Assembly: GCA_000155695.1 (NCBI GenBank)
Contig: DS990592.1
Span: 3,534,335 to 3,598,334, forward strand
Length of the DNA stretch: 64,000 nt
Reading direction: 5' to 3'
Source of the DNA: Verrucomicrobiia bacterium DG1235
Lineage (GTDB): Bacteria; Verrucomicrobiota; Verrucomicrobiia; Opitutales; Opitutaceae
Below the pieces are notes generated by a model, which saw only the letters and a program-made list of their open reading frames with translations, did not search any database and was not told the DNA's origin. The first letter of the stretch is position 1, and each line of letters begins with the position of its first letter. Shown here one piece after another: positions 53,048 through 62,672 of the stretch. The position numbers and the translations under genes were made by a program.

Positions 53048-54684
53048 CGTTTCGCCTTGGGTTCTGGATCGGATTCCGCCGGTTGAGAAAATAGAATCGC
53101 GTTCGGCCGACGCTCCAGCTTCTGCGCCAATCGCTGCAAATCACTCAAAGCCGCATTAAGCTTCCTGAAGCTGGTCTCCAACTCTCGATACACACCCGAG
53201 TCCGGAGCCACACCCTCCATCGCAGCTTCCACCGCAGCCAACGTTCGTTCCAAGCCCTCCGGCAAGGCCTGCGTCTCGTCACTAGAAAAAATCGTATCCA
53301 AATTCTCGATCAATCCCTTCGAATTGTCGAACATCGTCCGCGCATGGGCAATCGCCTCCCGCACCTCGCTCGTCAAATCCTCCAACGGCAAACGATCCAC
53401 TGTATCCAAAATTCCCAGTATCCGCCGTTCGATCTGCTCCAAGCCAACCGAATGCGTAGGGAAAACCTCATACCCCCAGTCAACGCCTGCCCCAAAAACA
53501 TAAGCCTCCGACTCCGGAAAAAAGTCCATGCTCACGAACAAGTTCCCCGTTAGCAAATTCCCGCGCTGCAAGGCCGCCCGCAAACCCTTGCTCGCATGCT
53601 GCGTGACCAAGCCACGCATCCTCGCCAAACCGTCTTCGGTGTCCTCCAGCTGAAAATGCCCTGGATAAATCCTCACTAAAGCGGGCACCGGCACCTCGTC
53701 AGCGCCAAAGAATTCTCGCCCCTTGAAATAGGAAAACGAAACATCCTCCACATGCCCTACCTCTATCCCGCGATACTCCACCGGCGCCCCGACCTTCAAG
53801 CCGCGCACGGAGTCGTTGAAAAACAACAGATACTCCGCGTAATACTGATGCGGAAACTGATCAATATCTCCCTTCGATCCAAACAACTGAAACCGCGCCC
53901 CGTCGCCAACCACCGCTCCCGGCCGTGCCCCACCGGGCAAATCAAAAGCGATCCCGCCGGCCAAGACCGACCCCAATGAATCCGCGTTGATCGCAAAACC
54001 ATTCGCGTCCGCCTGCAACTGAATCGCACTCGCCTTCCAAAATCGCGTCGGCGCCGTCACCAACGAATCATAAGGCGCCTTCACAAAAATATCATAACGA
54101 AAACGATCGTTCTCCAACTCAAACTCCGCCGCGTCTACCTGCCCCACCCTACGCCCGCGGTACAAAATCGGATCACCCAAATTGACCGACCCCGAATCCT
54201 CGCTAAACACGCTCAGCCTCACGCCCTCCGCCGACGCCGGCGTCGTTGGCTGCGCATCCAGCCCCTTAAACTCTCGTCGCTTCGCGCTCGCCGATCCCGG
54301 CTCCAGCACGACAAACGCGCCCGAAAGCAAAGTCCCCACACCCGAGATTCCCCCAATCCCTATCCGCGGCCGCATCACCCAAAACTGCGTGTCCTCCTTC
54401 AACAGACCCGCCGACTCCCGATCGATCCGGGCCGACACGATCACCTCCGAAAAATCCTCGCTCAAACGCACCTCCTCCACCAGCCCGATCTCGATGTTCC
54501 GCGTCTTCACCTTCGTACGCCCTGCCTCGATTCCCTCCGCCGTCTCGAAGCGAATCTCCACTACCGGATCCGCCCGCAGAATCGCGTCAAACAACATCCA
54601 TCCGCCCAACATCAACGCCACTCCGGGGATGATCCAAATCGACGACACCCGTCGTTGCTTTCTAACTACCGCCTTCTCACTCAT
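53044..54684 (-). CDS. pqiB: PqiB-like MCE protein
   Basis: Protein of 546 residues starting at MSEKAVVRK. One TM helix (about 16-35, IWIIPGVALMLGGWMLFDAI) anchors it, followed by three MCE domains (beginning near DPVVEIRFETAEGIEAGRTK, then SEDSGSVNLGDPILYRGRRV, then SVRGLKVGAPVEYRGIEVGH). A C-terminal helical needle with heptad-like helices follows (about 420-520), ending in KRRPN-like text. It forms a periplasm-spanning tube for lipids. Two TTTGGATAC words lie at 53294 and 53402. Confidence 0.94.
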   Translation of the reverse strand: MSEKAVVRKQRRVSSIWIIPGVALMLGGWMLFDAILRADPVVEIRFETAEGIEAGRTKVKTRNIEIGLVEEVRLSEDFSEVIVSARIDRESAGLLKEDTQFWVMRPRIGIGGISGVGTLLSGAFVVLEPGSASAKRREFKGLDAQPTTPASAEGVRLSVFSEDSGSVNLGDPILYRGRRVGQVDAAEFELENDRFRYDIFVKAPYDSLVTAPTRFWKASAIQLQADANGFAINADSLGSVLAGGIAFDLPGGARPGAVVGDGARFQLFGSKGDIDQFPHQYYAEYLLFFNDSVRGLKVGAPVEYRGIEVGHVEDVSFSYFKGREFFGADEVPVPALVRIYPGHFQLEDTEDGLARMRGLVTQHASKGLRAALQRGNLLTGNLFVSMDFFPESEAYVFGAGVDWGYEVFPTHSVGLEQIERRILGILDTVDRLPLEDLTSEVREAIAHARTMFDNSKGLIENLDTIFSSDETQALPEGLERTLAAVEAAMEGVAPDSGVYRELETSFRKLNAALSDLQRLAQKLERRPNAILFSQPAESDPEPKAKR

Positions 54685-55321
54685 CGCTAAATTCCTCTTC
54701 TTGCCGCGCCATCGCATCCCAAATCAAACGGGGATCAAACGCATGCGCCGCAAACATCGTCGATATCACCACCCCCGCAAACGCCAGGCCCGCAGTGCCG
54801 CTCTCTATCTTCAACAATCCACCCAGTTGTACCAGCGAAACCAATACAGCCACCACACAAATATCTACCATCGACCAACGCCCCAATAACTCAGTCAACG
54901 CGTAAAGCTTCGTATGCTGCGGACGGCTCAAGCGATACCCGGCCGAGCTTATCCAGCACAGCCACGCCAGCGACAAGATCTTCGCGATCGGCACCATCAC
55001 GCTCGCCAAAAAGATAATCCCCGCCACCAAGTACGATCCATGAAGCCAAAGCTGCACCACCCCACCAATAATGGTGCTCTCCGTCGGCGACCCCAAATAA
55101 CTCGTCGTCATGATCGGCCAAACATTCGCCGGCACGTACAAGACCACCGCCGTAATCAGCCAAGCCACCGTCCGCTGCAAGCTATGCGGCTTGCGCTCAC
55201 GCAGCTCTGCCTCGCACACCCCACACGCATCCGCCTCGCTCACGCGTCCGCAAACCGAACACAAACGCCCGCCAAGCTCCACCGCCCGTACCGGTCTCTT
55301 CCCTTCAGCTTTCATCCTCAT
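54677..55321 (-). CDS. pqiA: PqiA domain protein (second half)
   Basis: Membrane protein of 214 residues with four TM helices. The N-terminal zinc-ribbon-like CSVCGRVSEADACGVCEAEL is followed by ITAVVLYVPANVWPIMTTSY and IAKILSLAWL, standard PqiA patterns. In E. coli the two PqiA domains are one 417-residue protein; here they are two genes overlapping by 17 bp. The start is Met1 or Met3. It overlaps pqiB by eight bases. Confidence 0.9.
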   Translation of the reverse strand: MRMKAEGKRPVRAVELGGRLCSVCGRVSEADACGVCEAELRERKPHSLQRTVAWLITAVVLYVPANVWPIMTTSYLGSPTESTIIGGVVQLWLHGSYLVAGIIFLASVMVPIAKILSLAWLCWISSAGYRLSRPQHTKLYALTELLGRWSMVDICVVAVLVSLVQLGGLLKIESGTAGLAFAGVVISTMFAAHAFDPRLIWDAMARQEEEFSDE

Positions 55322-55928
55322 AACGATGCAAGGCCGAAATCACCTGCCGCGTATCCAAACTCGAATACGCCGCCACCAGAAAAACTACGAACACCGCGAA
55401 GCCCCAAAACGAAATCCCAAACTCCACATGCGCCAAAGACGCGATCTTGATCAGACTCACCAAAGTCCCCAGCAAAAACACGTCAGCCATACACCACGGC
55501 TGCAGCCGTTCGATCAAAGCCACCACCGACTTCCAACGCAAACTCGGACGCCCGCCCAAAAACGCCAGCGACAACCCTAGCATCGAAACGCACTGCGCCG
55601 CCGGAATCGCCAAGAAAAATAGTCCCGCCAAAGCGCCCAATACAGGACGATCTTCCGCCATTCCCCAAGCCGCTCCCACCACCGTCGCGGTCGAATCCCC
55701 GCCCGCGCTACTCAGCGACAAATAGCTAAACCCCAAAGCCACGAACAAAGCCAGCAAGGCCACCACCGAAAACGACGCCACCCGATGCCACCCACCCTTG
55801 CAACGCTTAGCCAGTTCCGCTCCACAACGCGGACACTCCGCCTTCTCCCCCTCCTCCAGCTGCGGCAGCTCCACCGGCAAATCACAAAGCGGGCAAGCAG
55901 TCGTTGGAAGGTCGGGATTCGCAAGCAT
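55305..55928 (-). CDS. pqiA: PqiA domain protein (first half)
   Basis: Membrane protein of 207 residues. A zinc ribbon, CPLCDLPVELP and CPRCGAELAK, opens the protein, followed by four TM helices. SLSSAGGDSTATVVGAAWGM and LVSLIKIASLAHVEFGISFW fit PqiA domains. Together with the next gene it replaces the two-domain PqiA. It heads the pqi operon (pqiA-pqiA-pqiB-pqiC-unknown). A TTTGGATAC word (55351) is in its C-terminal Leu-Asp-Thr codons. Confidence 0.9.
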   Translation of the reverse strand: MLANPDLPTTACPLCDLPVELPQLEEGEKAECPRCGAELAKRCKGGWHRVASFSVVALLALFVALGFSYLSLSSAGGDSTATVVGAAWGMAEDRPVLGALAGLFFLAIPAAQCVSMLGLSLAFLGGRPSLRWKSVVALIERLQPWCMADVFLLGTLVSLIKIASLAHVEFGISFWGFAVFVVFLVAAYSSLDTRQVISALHRYEDES

Positions 55929-56030
55929 CTATCGAAAAACTAAAGTACTCGCAAGCTGCCCCAAGCCCACCCTCAGGTCAAGCGCCAGAGAGTGTTCAGA
56001 AGCGGCCTATCGTTCAGACTGAATTAAACT

Positions 56031-58001
56031 CTACTCGACCGGCCAAAGAACCACGGCTTGGTGGTCTTGATTATTCACAAGCTCAAACAGGCTCTTGACC
56101 GACTCGTAACTCTCCACGGCATAGCCCGGAGCATCTACGACCAGCTCCCGACGGCAAAGCAACTCCCTCTTATCCGCGCTCAGCTCGTAGCTGTTTTCAA
56201 ATTTTAAGGTCCCGTGATCAAATCCGCCACCCACCAGTTCATCCTCCCGCAATTCAAACCCTTCTGGCAGTGAAATCCGAATCTCGTCGAACTCAGTCCA
56301 AGGGTAGGAAAAGCTGATATCCGTCCGCCGATTCGTATTCACAAAAAGGGCACGCTCCTCTTTCTCTAGAAAATTCGGCTGAAAAACCCAGCGCTCGCCA
56401 ATCCGGTCCGCGTAGGCAGGAATACGCCCTTCAAATGTTAGTCTAATATCCGATTCCCAATCATCCACTCCCTCAACGCTTACCGAGTCCACACTCCAGC
56501 TCGGATGCTCCTCCTCCAGCCACTCCTCATACCAGCTGCCCCAAGCACTGGCCGGCAGCGTCTCCAGATTCCGCCGCGTTTTCAACGCGTCGTAGCCCGT
56601 AAGCGTAATCGTGACCTTTCCAAACAGATCCCCGCTTGCGCCCAACTCCACTACAGCCTTCCTACGCGTCACACTGCTACTCGCATCCTTGCGCTGCGTC
56701 ACCGCGAGCTCCGCTTCGCTGCTGTTCGCTAGCAAAGCCGCCGCCCCATTGTTCTCCCAGTCAAGAAATCCAAACGGCAAATGAGGGTCACTTGGATCAA
56801 AGAACCGCCAAAGCGTTTCTCCCTTAGAACGAACCGCCACCAATTCCTTTGGCACGTTGGAAATCGTCGGAAGGCGAGGATTAAACGTCAGCCAATCCCT
56901 ATCCTCGCAACGCGCCAGACGAACCTCGAATCCTGCCGCCTGCGCCAAAGCCCCAAACGCATTCAAAACGTCCCAGCTCGCCCCGTATCCACGTCTCAAG
57001 GTCTCACCGGGCGTGTCACCAAATTTCAACGACTCTCTTTGCGCGCTTGAAACGTTCGATAGCGGCGACTCGATATTTTTCAAAGTCTTTGTACAGTATT
57101 TATATATCGAATACAATCTGGCCTCATCTCCCTCAACCCCTCTCGTCAACTCTTTCGCAAGCTCTCGAACAACCTTCTGCTTGCTGCGAAACCGATCTTT
57201 GCCCTGCTCCTGCAAACGCTCGGACAAGTGCCTCCAAAACGTCTCGGGATCGAGCTCGTCCGGATTCAAATACCTCAAAAAAACCCATGGTTGCACATCA
57301 AGAGTCGCCGGAGAGCTTTCTTCATCCAATCGCTGCGGCACGTTTCGAGCCGTCACTAGATAAGTGGGCCCCTCGATAGCCTCCAGCTCGTACTCCCAGT
57401 TAAAGCCAACTGTGGTCGAATGACTGAGATGGCTCGGCTTCAGCTCAACCTTCAATTCCCGTATCGGCCAATCATCAGCAACCATCAAAGTCATCGGCGC
57501 CAAAACCCAGCGTTTGGACACTTCCGTATGCCCATACTCGATCACGCTGCCGACTCTCAATTGCGGCAAGCCAAAGGCCTTCGTCTTCACCTTGAGTCCC
57601 CTCCTATTCAGCGCCACGTCCTCGTACCAGTCAGCCTCCCCCAGCTCGTAAACCGAGCCGTCCGGGTTCGTCACCCTCGCCGCAAATCCTTTAGGCTTCG
57701 AATTCCTTAAAGCATAATAGATCCGAACCATCCCCAGTTTCCGAAGCGCCGATTCCTTGTAGACCTTTATGCGCTTATAGAGATGGATCTCCCTCAAATC
57801 CTGAGCATACCGATCGCTCATCAAAAACTGACTAAAGAGTATCTCCGCCTCGGCCTCCGGATCCATCTGCCCTTCCCTCAGATCCAGCTCGGCCCTGTCC
57901 CATTCAGGCCAATCCTCTATCGCCGCATAGGACTCCAGACCAGTCACCGCCATCGCGGCCAGTAGAAAGCACCTCACAAAAAGAAGAATCCCTATTCTCA
58001 C
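56031..58001 (-). CDS. DUF3857/transglutaminase-like protein lacking the catalytic Cys
   Basis: Protein of 656 residues with a signal peptide (ILLFVRCFLLAAMAVTGLES). A DUF3857 domain lies at about 50-220 (LPQLRVGSVIEYGHTEVS), then a transglutaminase-like core at about 275-370, then a beta-rich C-terminal part. In the core, where these proteins show GDCKD, this one has GASWD (340-344), so Ser342 replaces the catalytic Cys. It is probably a non-enzymatic periplasmic protein. It is monocistronic; the 101-bp gap to pqiA has no clear terminator. Confidence 0.82.
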   Translation of the reverse strand: MRIGILLFVRCFLLAAMAVTGLESYAAIEDWPEWDRAELDLREGQMDPEAEAEILFSQFLMSDRYAQDLREIHLYKRIKVYKESALRKLGMVRIYYALRNSKPKGFAARVTNPDGSVYELGEADWYEDVALNRRGLKVKTKAFGLPQLRVGSVIEYGHTEVSKRWVLAPMTLMVADDWPIRELKVELKPSHLSHSTTVGFNWEYELEAIEGPTYLVTARNVPQRLDEESSPATLDVQPWVFLRYLNPDELDPETFWRHLSERLQEQGKDRFRSKQKVVRELAKELTRGVEGDEARLYSIYKYCTKTLKNIESPLSNVSSAQRESLKFGDTPGETLRRGYGASWDVLNAFGALAQAAGFEVRLARCEDRDWLTFNPRLPTISNVPKELVAVRSKGETLWRFFDPSDPHLPFGFLDWENNGAAALLANSSEAELAVTQRKDASSSVTRRKAVVELGASGDLFGKVTITLTGYDALKTRRNLETLPASAWGSWYEEWLEEEHPSWSVDSVSVEGVDDWESDIRLTFEGRIPAYADRIGERWVFQPNFLEKEERALFVNTNRRTDISFSYPWTEFDEIRISLPEGFELREDELVGGGFDHGTLKFENSYELSADKRELLCRRELVVDAPGYAVESYESVKSLFELVNNQDHQAVVLWPVE

Positions 58002-58246
58002 AATCCCCTATCTCCCAAGCAGATACCATCCTGCCAAGACAAAAGAGCGCCACAGAACATCCCCGCCTCGCCAAAACGCATCCAAACCCAACCGCTCGCT
58101 CTAGCCCCCCAGCTAAGCTGCACAACAGTCCCAAGTCGCGCAACCAATCGCAAAATATTCGACGTCCTTTAGAGAGAATGGCCAAGGCTATTGCCTCCCG
58201 ACTTCCTTGATGTGCTTCTATAACTCAACCCAAAACCCACCCCACC

Positions 58247-59542
58247 ATGCCTCCCCCTAAGCCTACACTCATTCTCGCTCTTATCACCTCTACTCTAGCA
58301 GCTCTAATCATCTCCTGCGCTCCCCAAAAAACCGACGAACGCACCCGCCTCGTCGATCCAAGCAGAGTCGACGCCGCACTCGCGTCTCTCGTCAACGACC
58401 ACGGCCTCGTCGGAGTCTCCGCACTCGTCTACGAAAAAGGAGAAGAAGTCTACTTCGGTGCTCACGGCCTCGCCGAACGCGAGGCAAACCGCCCCATGCA
58501 GCGCGACACGCTCGCCTACATCTACTCCATGACCAAGCCCATCACCGGAGTCGCCCTCATGACCCTCTACGAGCAAGGCTCCTTCAAGCTAGACGATCCC
58601 CTCTCTAAATACGCCCCCGAATTCGCCAACCTAATAGTGTATTCAGGAAATGACGACAACGGAAACCCAATCTACGAAGCCCCTCTCCGCGCCCCGACCA
58701 TCCGCGACGTCACCCGCCACACCGCAGGCTTCAGCCGCGGAGACTCTCCAGACAGCCCCTTAACCAAAGCCTACCAAGCCGCAGACCCCGCCAACTTCAA
58801 CAACACCCTCACCGAATTCGCCGAAAAGCTAGGACGCGTCCCCCTCGGCTACCAGCCGGGCACCCGCTGGCTCTACGGCGACTCCGTCGACGTGCAAGCC
58901 TTCCTCGTCGAACGCATCAGCGGACAACCCTTCGACCAATACCTCCAAGAGCACATCTTCGACCCACTGGGCATGAGCGAAACGCGCTACTACTTCGGCC
59001 CGGAATACGACGATCGCCGCACCCGCATCTACGTCCGGGAAGACGATGGCAGCTTCGCCCTCGAAGACGAAGACCCCATAGCCTTCAACAAAGAGCCTCG
59101 CCCCTTCACCCCGGGCGGATACGGCTTCATCTCCACCGTCGATGACTACATGCGCTTCGCCCGCATGCTCCTCAACGAAGGCGAGCTGAACGGAAAACGT
59201 ATCCTAAAATCGGATACCATTCGCCTCATGGCGACCAATACCCTGCCCGCTACCCTTACCGACAGTATCTGGCTCCCCAGTAAAGGACAAGTCGGCTTCG
59301 GCATCGACTTCGCCGTGCGTATCGCCTCACCCGCCACTCCCGAAGAAAACTCCGGCGAAATCGGAGAGTTCTTCTGGGACGGACGAGCCAGCACCCTCTT
59401 CTGGGTCGACCCCGAAAACGATATCGCCGCCGTTCTCTTCACCCAAATGATGCCCTTCAACACTTTGCCTGTTCACAAAAATTTTCGCGACGCCATCTAC
59501 TACGATGATCCATCCGCCGCCGCCCCACGCCTCGCCAAGTAA
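58247..59542 (+). CDS. Serine hydrolase lipoprotein (class C beta-lactamase family)
   Basis: Protein of 431 residues. A lipobox-like IISC (Cys24) ends a hydrophobic segment. The active-site SxxK is SMTK (Ser94, Lys97) in AYIYSMTKPITG, and YGDSVD supplies the Tyr of the YxN-like motif. The third motif is WDGRAST near the end in place of KTG. Members act as esterases, peptidases or transesterases rather than true resistance enzymes. The substrate is unknown; a polysaccharide-related role is possible because carbohydrate genes follow. Confidence 0.88.
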   Translation: MPPPKPTLILALITSTLAALIISCAPQKTDERTRLVDPSRVDAALASLVNDHGLVGVSALVYEKGEEVYFGAHGLAEREANRPMQRDTLAYIYSMTKPITGVALMTLYEQGSFKLDDPLSKYAPEFANLIVYSGNDDNGNPIYEAPLRAPTIRDVTRHTAGFSRGDSPDSPLTKAYQAADPANFNNTLTEFAEKLGRVPLGYQPGTRWLYGDSVDVQAFLVERISGQPFDQYLQEHIFDPLGMSETRYYFGPEYDDRRTRIYVREDDGSFALEDEDPIAFNKEPRPFTPGGYGFISTVDDYMRFARMLLNEGELNGKRILKSDTIRLMATNTLPATLTDSIWLPSKGQVGFGIDFAVRIASPATPEENSGEIGEFFWDGRASTLFWVDPENDIAAVLFTQMMPFNTLPVHKNFRDAIYYDDPSAAAPRLAK

Positions 59543-59567
59543 ACCCACCACATTTTCCAGCATTAAT

Positions 59568-61463
59568 ATGATACCAAAACGACTCATCACCCTTCTCGCT
59601 CTAGCAAGCCTACTATTCTCCTCCGCTTCAGCCGCCACTCAACTGCAGTCCGGAGAAGCACACATATGGGACATGCAAGAAATCATTTTGTATTCTCAAG
59701 GTGAATACGAAAATCCCTACGCCGAAGTCGACTGCTGGATCGACCTCGAAGGACCCGACTTTTCTAAGCGAGTCTACGGGTTCTGGGACGGAGGATCCGT
59801 ATTCAAAATCCGTTTCGTCGCCAACACGCCGGGCAAATGGACCTGGACCGTCGGCTCAAACCAAGCCAATGACGCCGGCATCAGTCAAGGAGCCGGCTCG
59901 CTCGTTGCCGTCGCATGGGACGCGGAAGACATCGCCGCAAACGCGAATCGCCGAGGCTTCATCCAAAACACCCCCAACGGTCGCGCCCTCCAATACGCAG
60001 ACGGCACCCCTTTCTTCCTCACCGGCGACACCTGGCTCGCCGCCTCCACCTGGCGCCTTCCCTTCAAAGGCGCCCGCGCCTCCGAAACTTACGTCCCCGA
60101 TTCCGGAATCAGCTTCGAAGAAGCCGTATCCTACCGCAAACAACAGGGCTTCAACTCAGTCAGCTTCGTCGCCGCCTTCCCTAACTGGGACGCCGATCAA
60201 TACGGCGCCACCTACGCAAACAGCGACGGCGTCTTCATCCGCAACGCTTGGGAAAAGTTCGGCCATTGGGCAGCCAGCGCCACTATCAGCACCGCCGACG
60301 GAGCCACCACCACCGCCAAAGACATGCACGACGAAAAGGGAAATCGCCCCTTCGCAATCGTTGCCGACCAAGAAGGCCTCCCCGACTTCGACCGCCTCAA
60401 TCCGGCCTACTTCCAAAGCCTCGATAAAAAAATGCGCCACCTCTCCGATCAAGGTTTCGTCCCCTTCCTCGAGACCGTACGCCGCGACTGCGCCCCCGCT
60501 TGGAAAGCCTACCACAACTTCGACGAAAGCTACTCTCGCTTCGTCCAGTATCTCATTTCTCGATACGGAGCATACAACATGGTCTTCAGCGGCATCCATC
60601 TAGACTGGATCCCCGAAAACTTCAGCCTAACCGAAGGCGAGTTCAACCAAGCCCTTATCCACCACCACCGAAAATACGGCCCTCTCCCCTTTGGCCAGCC
60701 CTACACCACACTTATCGACAGCTCCACCTACCGCCGCTTCGGGCATGGAGAGGACTGCCCATGGCTTACCATGCACACTGTCGGCAACAAACCGCGCAAC
60801 CACGCCATCTACGCCTCGCTCGAAGAAATCTTCCAGCTAGAAAATCCCTACCCAGCCGCCAACCTCGAGCCCTACTACACCGGCTGGAATCATGACATCA
60901 ACCGCCCCGGCGGCGAAACGCCCACGCCAAACTCTCCACGTGACAACTACTTCGCCCGAGCCCAGATGTACGGCTCGTTCCTCTCCGGCGGCCTCGCCGG
61001 CCACGTCCACGGCACCGCCGCCTACGACATCACCTCGACTGGCGAGCCCGCCGGCTGGCGCCCCCATTTCTGGACCGCCCTCAACTATAAATCCGGATCC
61101 CAAATGCAGCACCTTCAAGCCTTCGCCCTCTCTGAAGGCAGCGACTACCAAAAGCTCCTCCTCGCCTCCGATCAACTCTCGCCACGCAAGGCTCCCGACG
61201 CCATCGACGACGGCCTAGACGGCTGGTCCTTCATGATGCGCGACACAGACAAAAGCCTCGCCCTCCTCTACTTCGAAATCGGAGCCGCCCAAGCCACCAT
61301 CCAAGGCCTCAGCCCCAAATCCACCTATCAGTGGATCTGGTACAATCCACGAAATGGCGAATGGCACAAACCCTCCAAAATCAAAGCCGACGCAAACGGG
61401 CAGCTCAAGTGCCCCCCCTTCCCGAAAGACGGAGACTGGGCAGCGAAACTTATCAAAATCTAA
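59568..61463 (+). CDS. Secreted DUF5060/DUF4038 (GH140-like) glycoside hydrolase
   Basis: Protein of 631 residues starting at MIPKRLITLL, with a signal peptide to about residue 23. An N-terminal DUF5060 beta-sandwich (about 30-120) has GVYGFWDGG-like and GKWTWTVGSN patterns. A DUF4038-type barrel (about 135-530) has PFFLTGDTWLAAS and GFNSVSFVAAFPNWDADQYG. A C-terminal putative collagen-binding-like domain ends the protein (about 540-631, with DTDKSLALLYFEIG). Related GH140 enzymes cleave apiose linkages in plant pectin; the target here is not fixed by sequence. It begins 25 bp after the serine hydrolase and may share its operon. Confidence 0.87.
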   Translation: MIPKRLITLLALASLLFSSASAATQLQSGEAHIWDMQEIILYSQGEYENPYAEVDCWIDLEGPDFSKRVYGFWDGGSVFKIRFVANTPGKWTWTVGSNQANDAGISQGAGSLVAVAWDAEDIAANANRRGFIQNTPNGRALQYADGTPFFLTGDTWLAASTWRLPFKGARASETYVPDSGISFEEAVSYRKQQGFNSVSFVAAFPNWDADQYGATYANSDGVFIRNAWEKFGHWAASATISTADGATTTAKDMHDEKGNRPFAIVADQEGLPDFDRLNPAYFQSLDKKMRHLSDQGFVPFLETVRRDCAPAWKAYHNFDESYSRFVQYLISRYGAYNMVFSGIHLDWIPENFSLTEGEFNQALIHHHRKYGPLPFGQPYTTLIDSSTYRRFGHGEDCPWLTMHTVGNKPRNHAIYASLEEIFQLENPYPAANLEPYYTGWNHDINRPGGETPTPNSPRDNYFARAQMYGSFLSGGLAGHVHGTAAYDITSTGEPAGWRPHFWTALNYKSGSQMQHLQAFALSEGSDYQKLLLASDQLSPRKAPDAIDDGLDGWSFMMRDTDKSLALLYFEIGAAQATIQGLSPKSTYQWIWYNPRNGEWHKPSKIKADANGQLKCPPFPKDGDWAAKLIKI

Positions 61464-61489
61464 ATTCTAACAAACCACGCACGCCCCCC

Positions 61490-62659
61490 ATGCGCCACCT
61501 CGCCACCCTCCTTTGCCTCCTCTCCGCGCCGGTCCTCTGCCACGCCCAGTTCTTCGACAACTTCGACGGTCCCGAAATCAACGGCTGGTTCACCATGACC
61601 GGCGACGGCTGGGCTGAGATGAAACTCGTTCCGCACGATGGTTACGCCCGCCTTGAGGTGGACGCCACTAAAGATCCGTTCAACGTCTGGTGGGCCATCG
61701 TGAAACAAGATGTATCCAAATATCTAGACATGGAGAAGCTCAAGGACCCCGCCTACGAGCTTCGCGTTGAAATGCGCATTCGCCCCAGCATCGGGCCAAG
61801 GCGATTCAACGTCATGATCAACACCCAAAGAACCACCGACTACCACAAGCAGCTTCGCGAATACGACATCGCCGATACCACTGAGTGGCACACCCTCAGC
61901 ATGACCACGCAAGACCTCGACGCCCTGCCAGGCGACGAACTAAACGTGCAATTCGGAATCACCGACTGGGGCCACGACCAATATTACGTAGACATAGACC
62001 ATTACAAAGCGGACATCGTCAGAGTGGATACCAGCGCGCCCGACCTTGGCGAACCCCTTATCTACCACCCAGAAACGCCAAAGCTGAAGAGCTTCTCCCA
62101 ACACCTTCCCGCTTCCCACGACGCCTTGATCAACGCCGACTTCCCAAAAGTAAACTTTCACCACTGGACAAGCGGCAAGTCGCGAGTCCTAACCGTCAGC
62201 TCTCGCCAGTGGCCCATCCTAAGATGGGACTTTGAATCCGACACGCAAACGCAAGCCACCGGACCCGGCGTGCTAGAACTGACAACCCACTCCATCGCAA
62301 AAGGAGGAAACTACATTGCGCCGTTCGGCGAAGATCTAGGAGTCGAATTTGGCAAGATTCGTATCATAGAAGTATTCGAAGGCGACCCCGCATGGGATCA
62401 ATCAACCGTGACCTATCGAAGCTTCACTCAAGGCGCCGACATCGAGACCCTCATAAACAGCCAAATGATTTTCGACACCGCACTCGCCGAAAAGGACGGA
62501 GACAAAACCTACATCACCCTCTCTCGCCCCGTCATGCAGCGCCTCCTCGACGGCACCACCAAAGGCCTCATCATCCGCCCCCTCGGCGCCATTGAAGCCT
62601 CCATCTACGATTCCGAAGACTCAAACAGCGCCAACGCCCCGACACTTCACTTTAACTAG
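61490..62659 (+). CDS. Secreted protein with DNRLRE-like C-terminal domain
   Basis: Protein of 389 residues with a signal peptide (MRHLATLLCLLSAPVLCHAQ). Residues about 22-180 look like a laminin-G/concanavalin-type beta-sandwich (FFDNFDGPEINGWFTM). Residues about 215-389 show the DNRLRE-like pattern LRWDFESD and IRIIEVFEGDPAWDQSTVTY with a late LSRPVMQRLL. No catalytic motif. It follows the GH140-like gene by 26 bp and probably helps bind or sense a polysaccharide. The family assignment is tentative. Confidence 0.72.
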   Translation: MRHLATLLCLLSAPVLCHAQFFDNFDGPEINGWFTMTGDGWAEMKLVPHDGYARLEVDATKDPFNVWWAIVKQDVSKYLDMEKLKDPAYELRVEMRIRPSIGPRRFNVMINTQRTTDYHKQLREYDIADTTEWHTLSMTTQDLDALPGDELNVQFGITDWGHDQYYVDIDHYKADIVRVDTSAPDLGEPLIYHPETPKLKSFSQHLPASHDALINADFPKVNFHHWTSGKSRVLTVSSRQWPILRWDFESDTQTQATGPGVLELTTHSIAKGGNYIAPFGEDLGVEFGKIRIIEVFEGDPAWDQSTVTYRSFTQGADIETLINSQMIFDTALAEKDGDKTYITLSRPVMQRLLDGTTKGLIIRPLGAIEASIYDSEDSNSANAPTLHFN

Positions 62660-62672
62660 CGTTGCCTCAGGG

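Larger units (their letters stand above)
9218..61720. repeat. Dispersed 9-mer TTTGGATAC (13 copies)
   Basis: Copies of TTTGGATAC, or its complement GTATCCAAA, begin at 9218, 9678, 11183, 12178, 12686, 17827, 18992, 44659, 49525, 53294, 53402, 55351 and 61712. TTTGGATAC reads on the + strand at 9678, 12178, 12686 and 44659, and on the - strand elsewhere. Every copy is followed by A or G, and most are preceded by an A/T pair. Twelve lie inside genes in several reading frames; one (17827) lies just before the start of the TPR gene. None occurs between 19.0 and 44.7 kb. A uniform-composition estimate predicts about 0.5 copies on both strands in 64 kb. Confidence 0.8.

Noticed and set aside
48951-55998. 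Shared GAGAGTGTTCA at 48951 and 55987
   Set aside because: An 11-base match can arise by chance in 64 kb, and the contexts differ.
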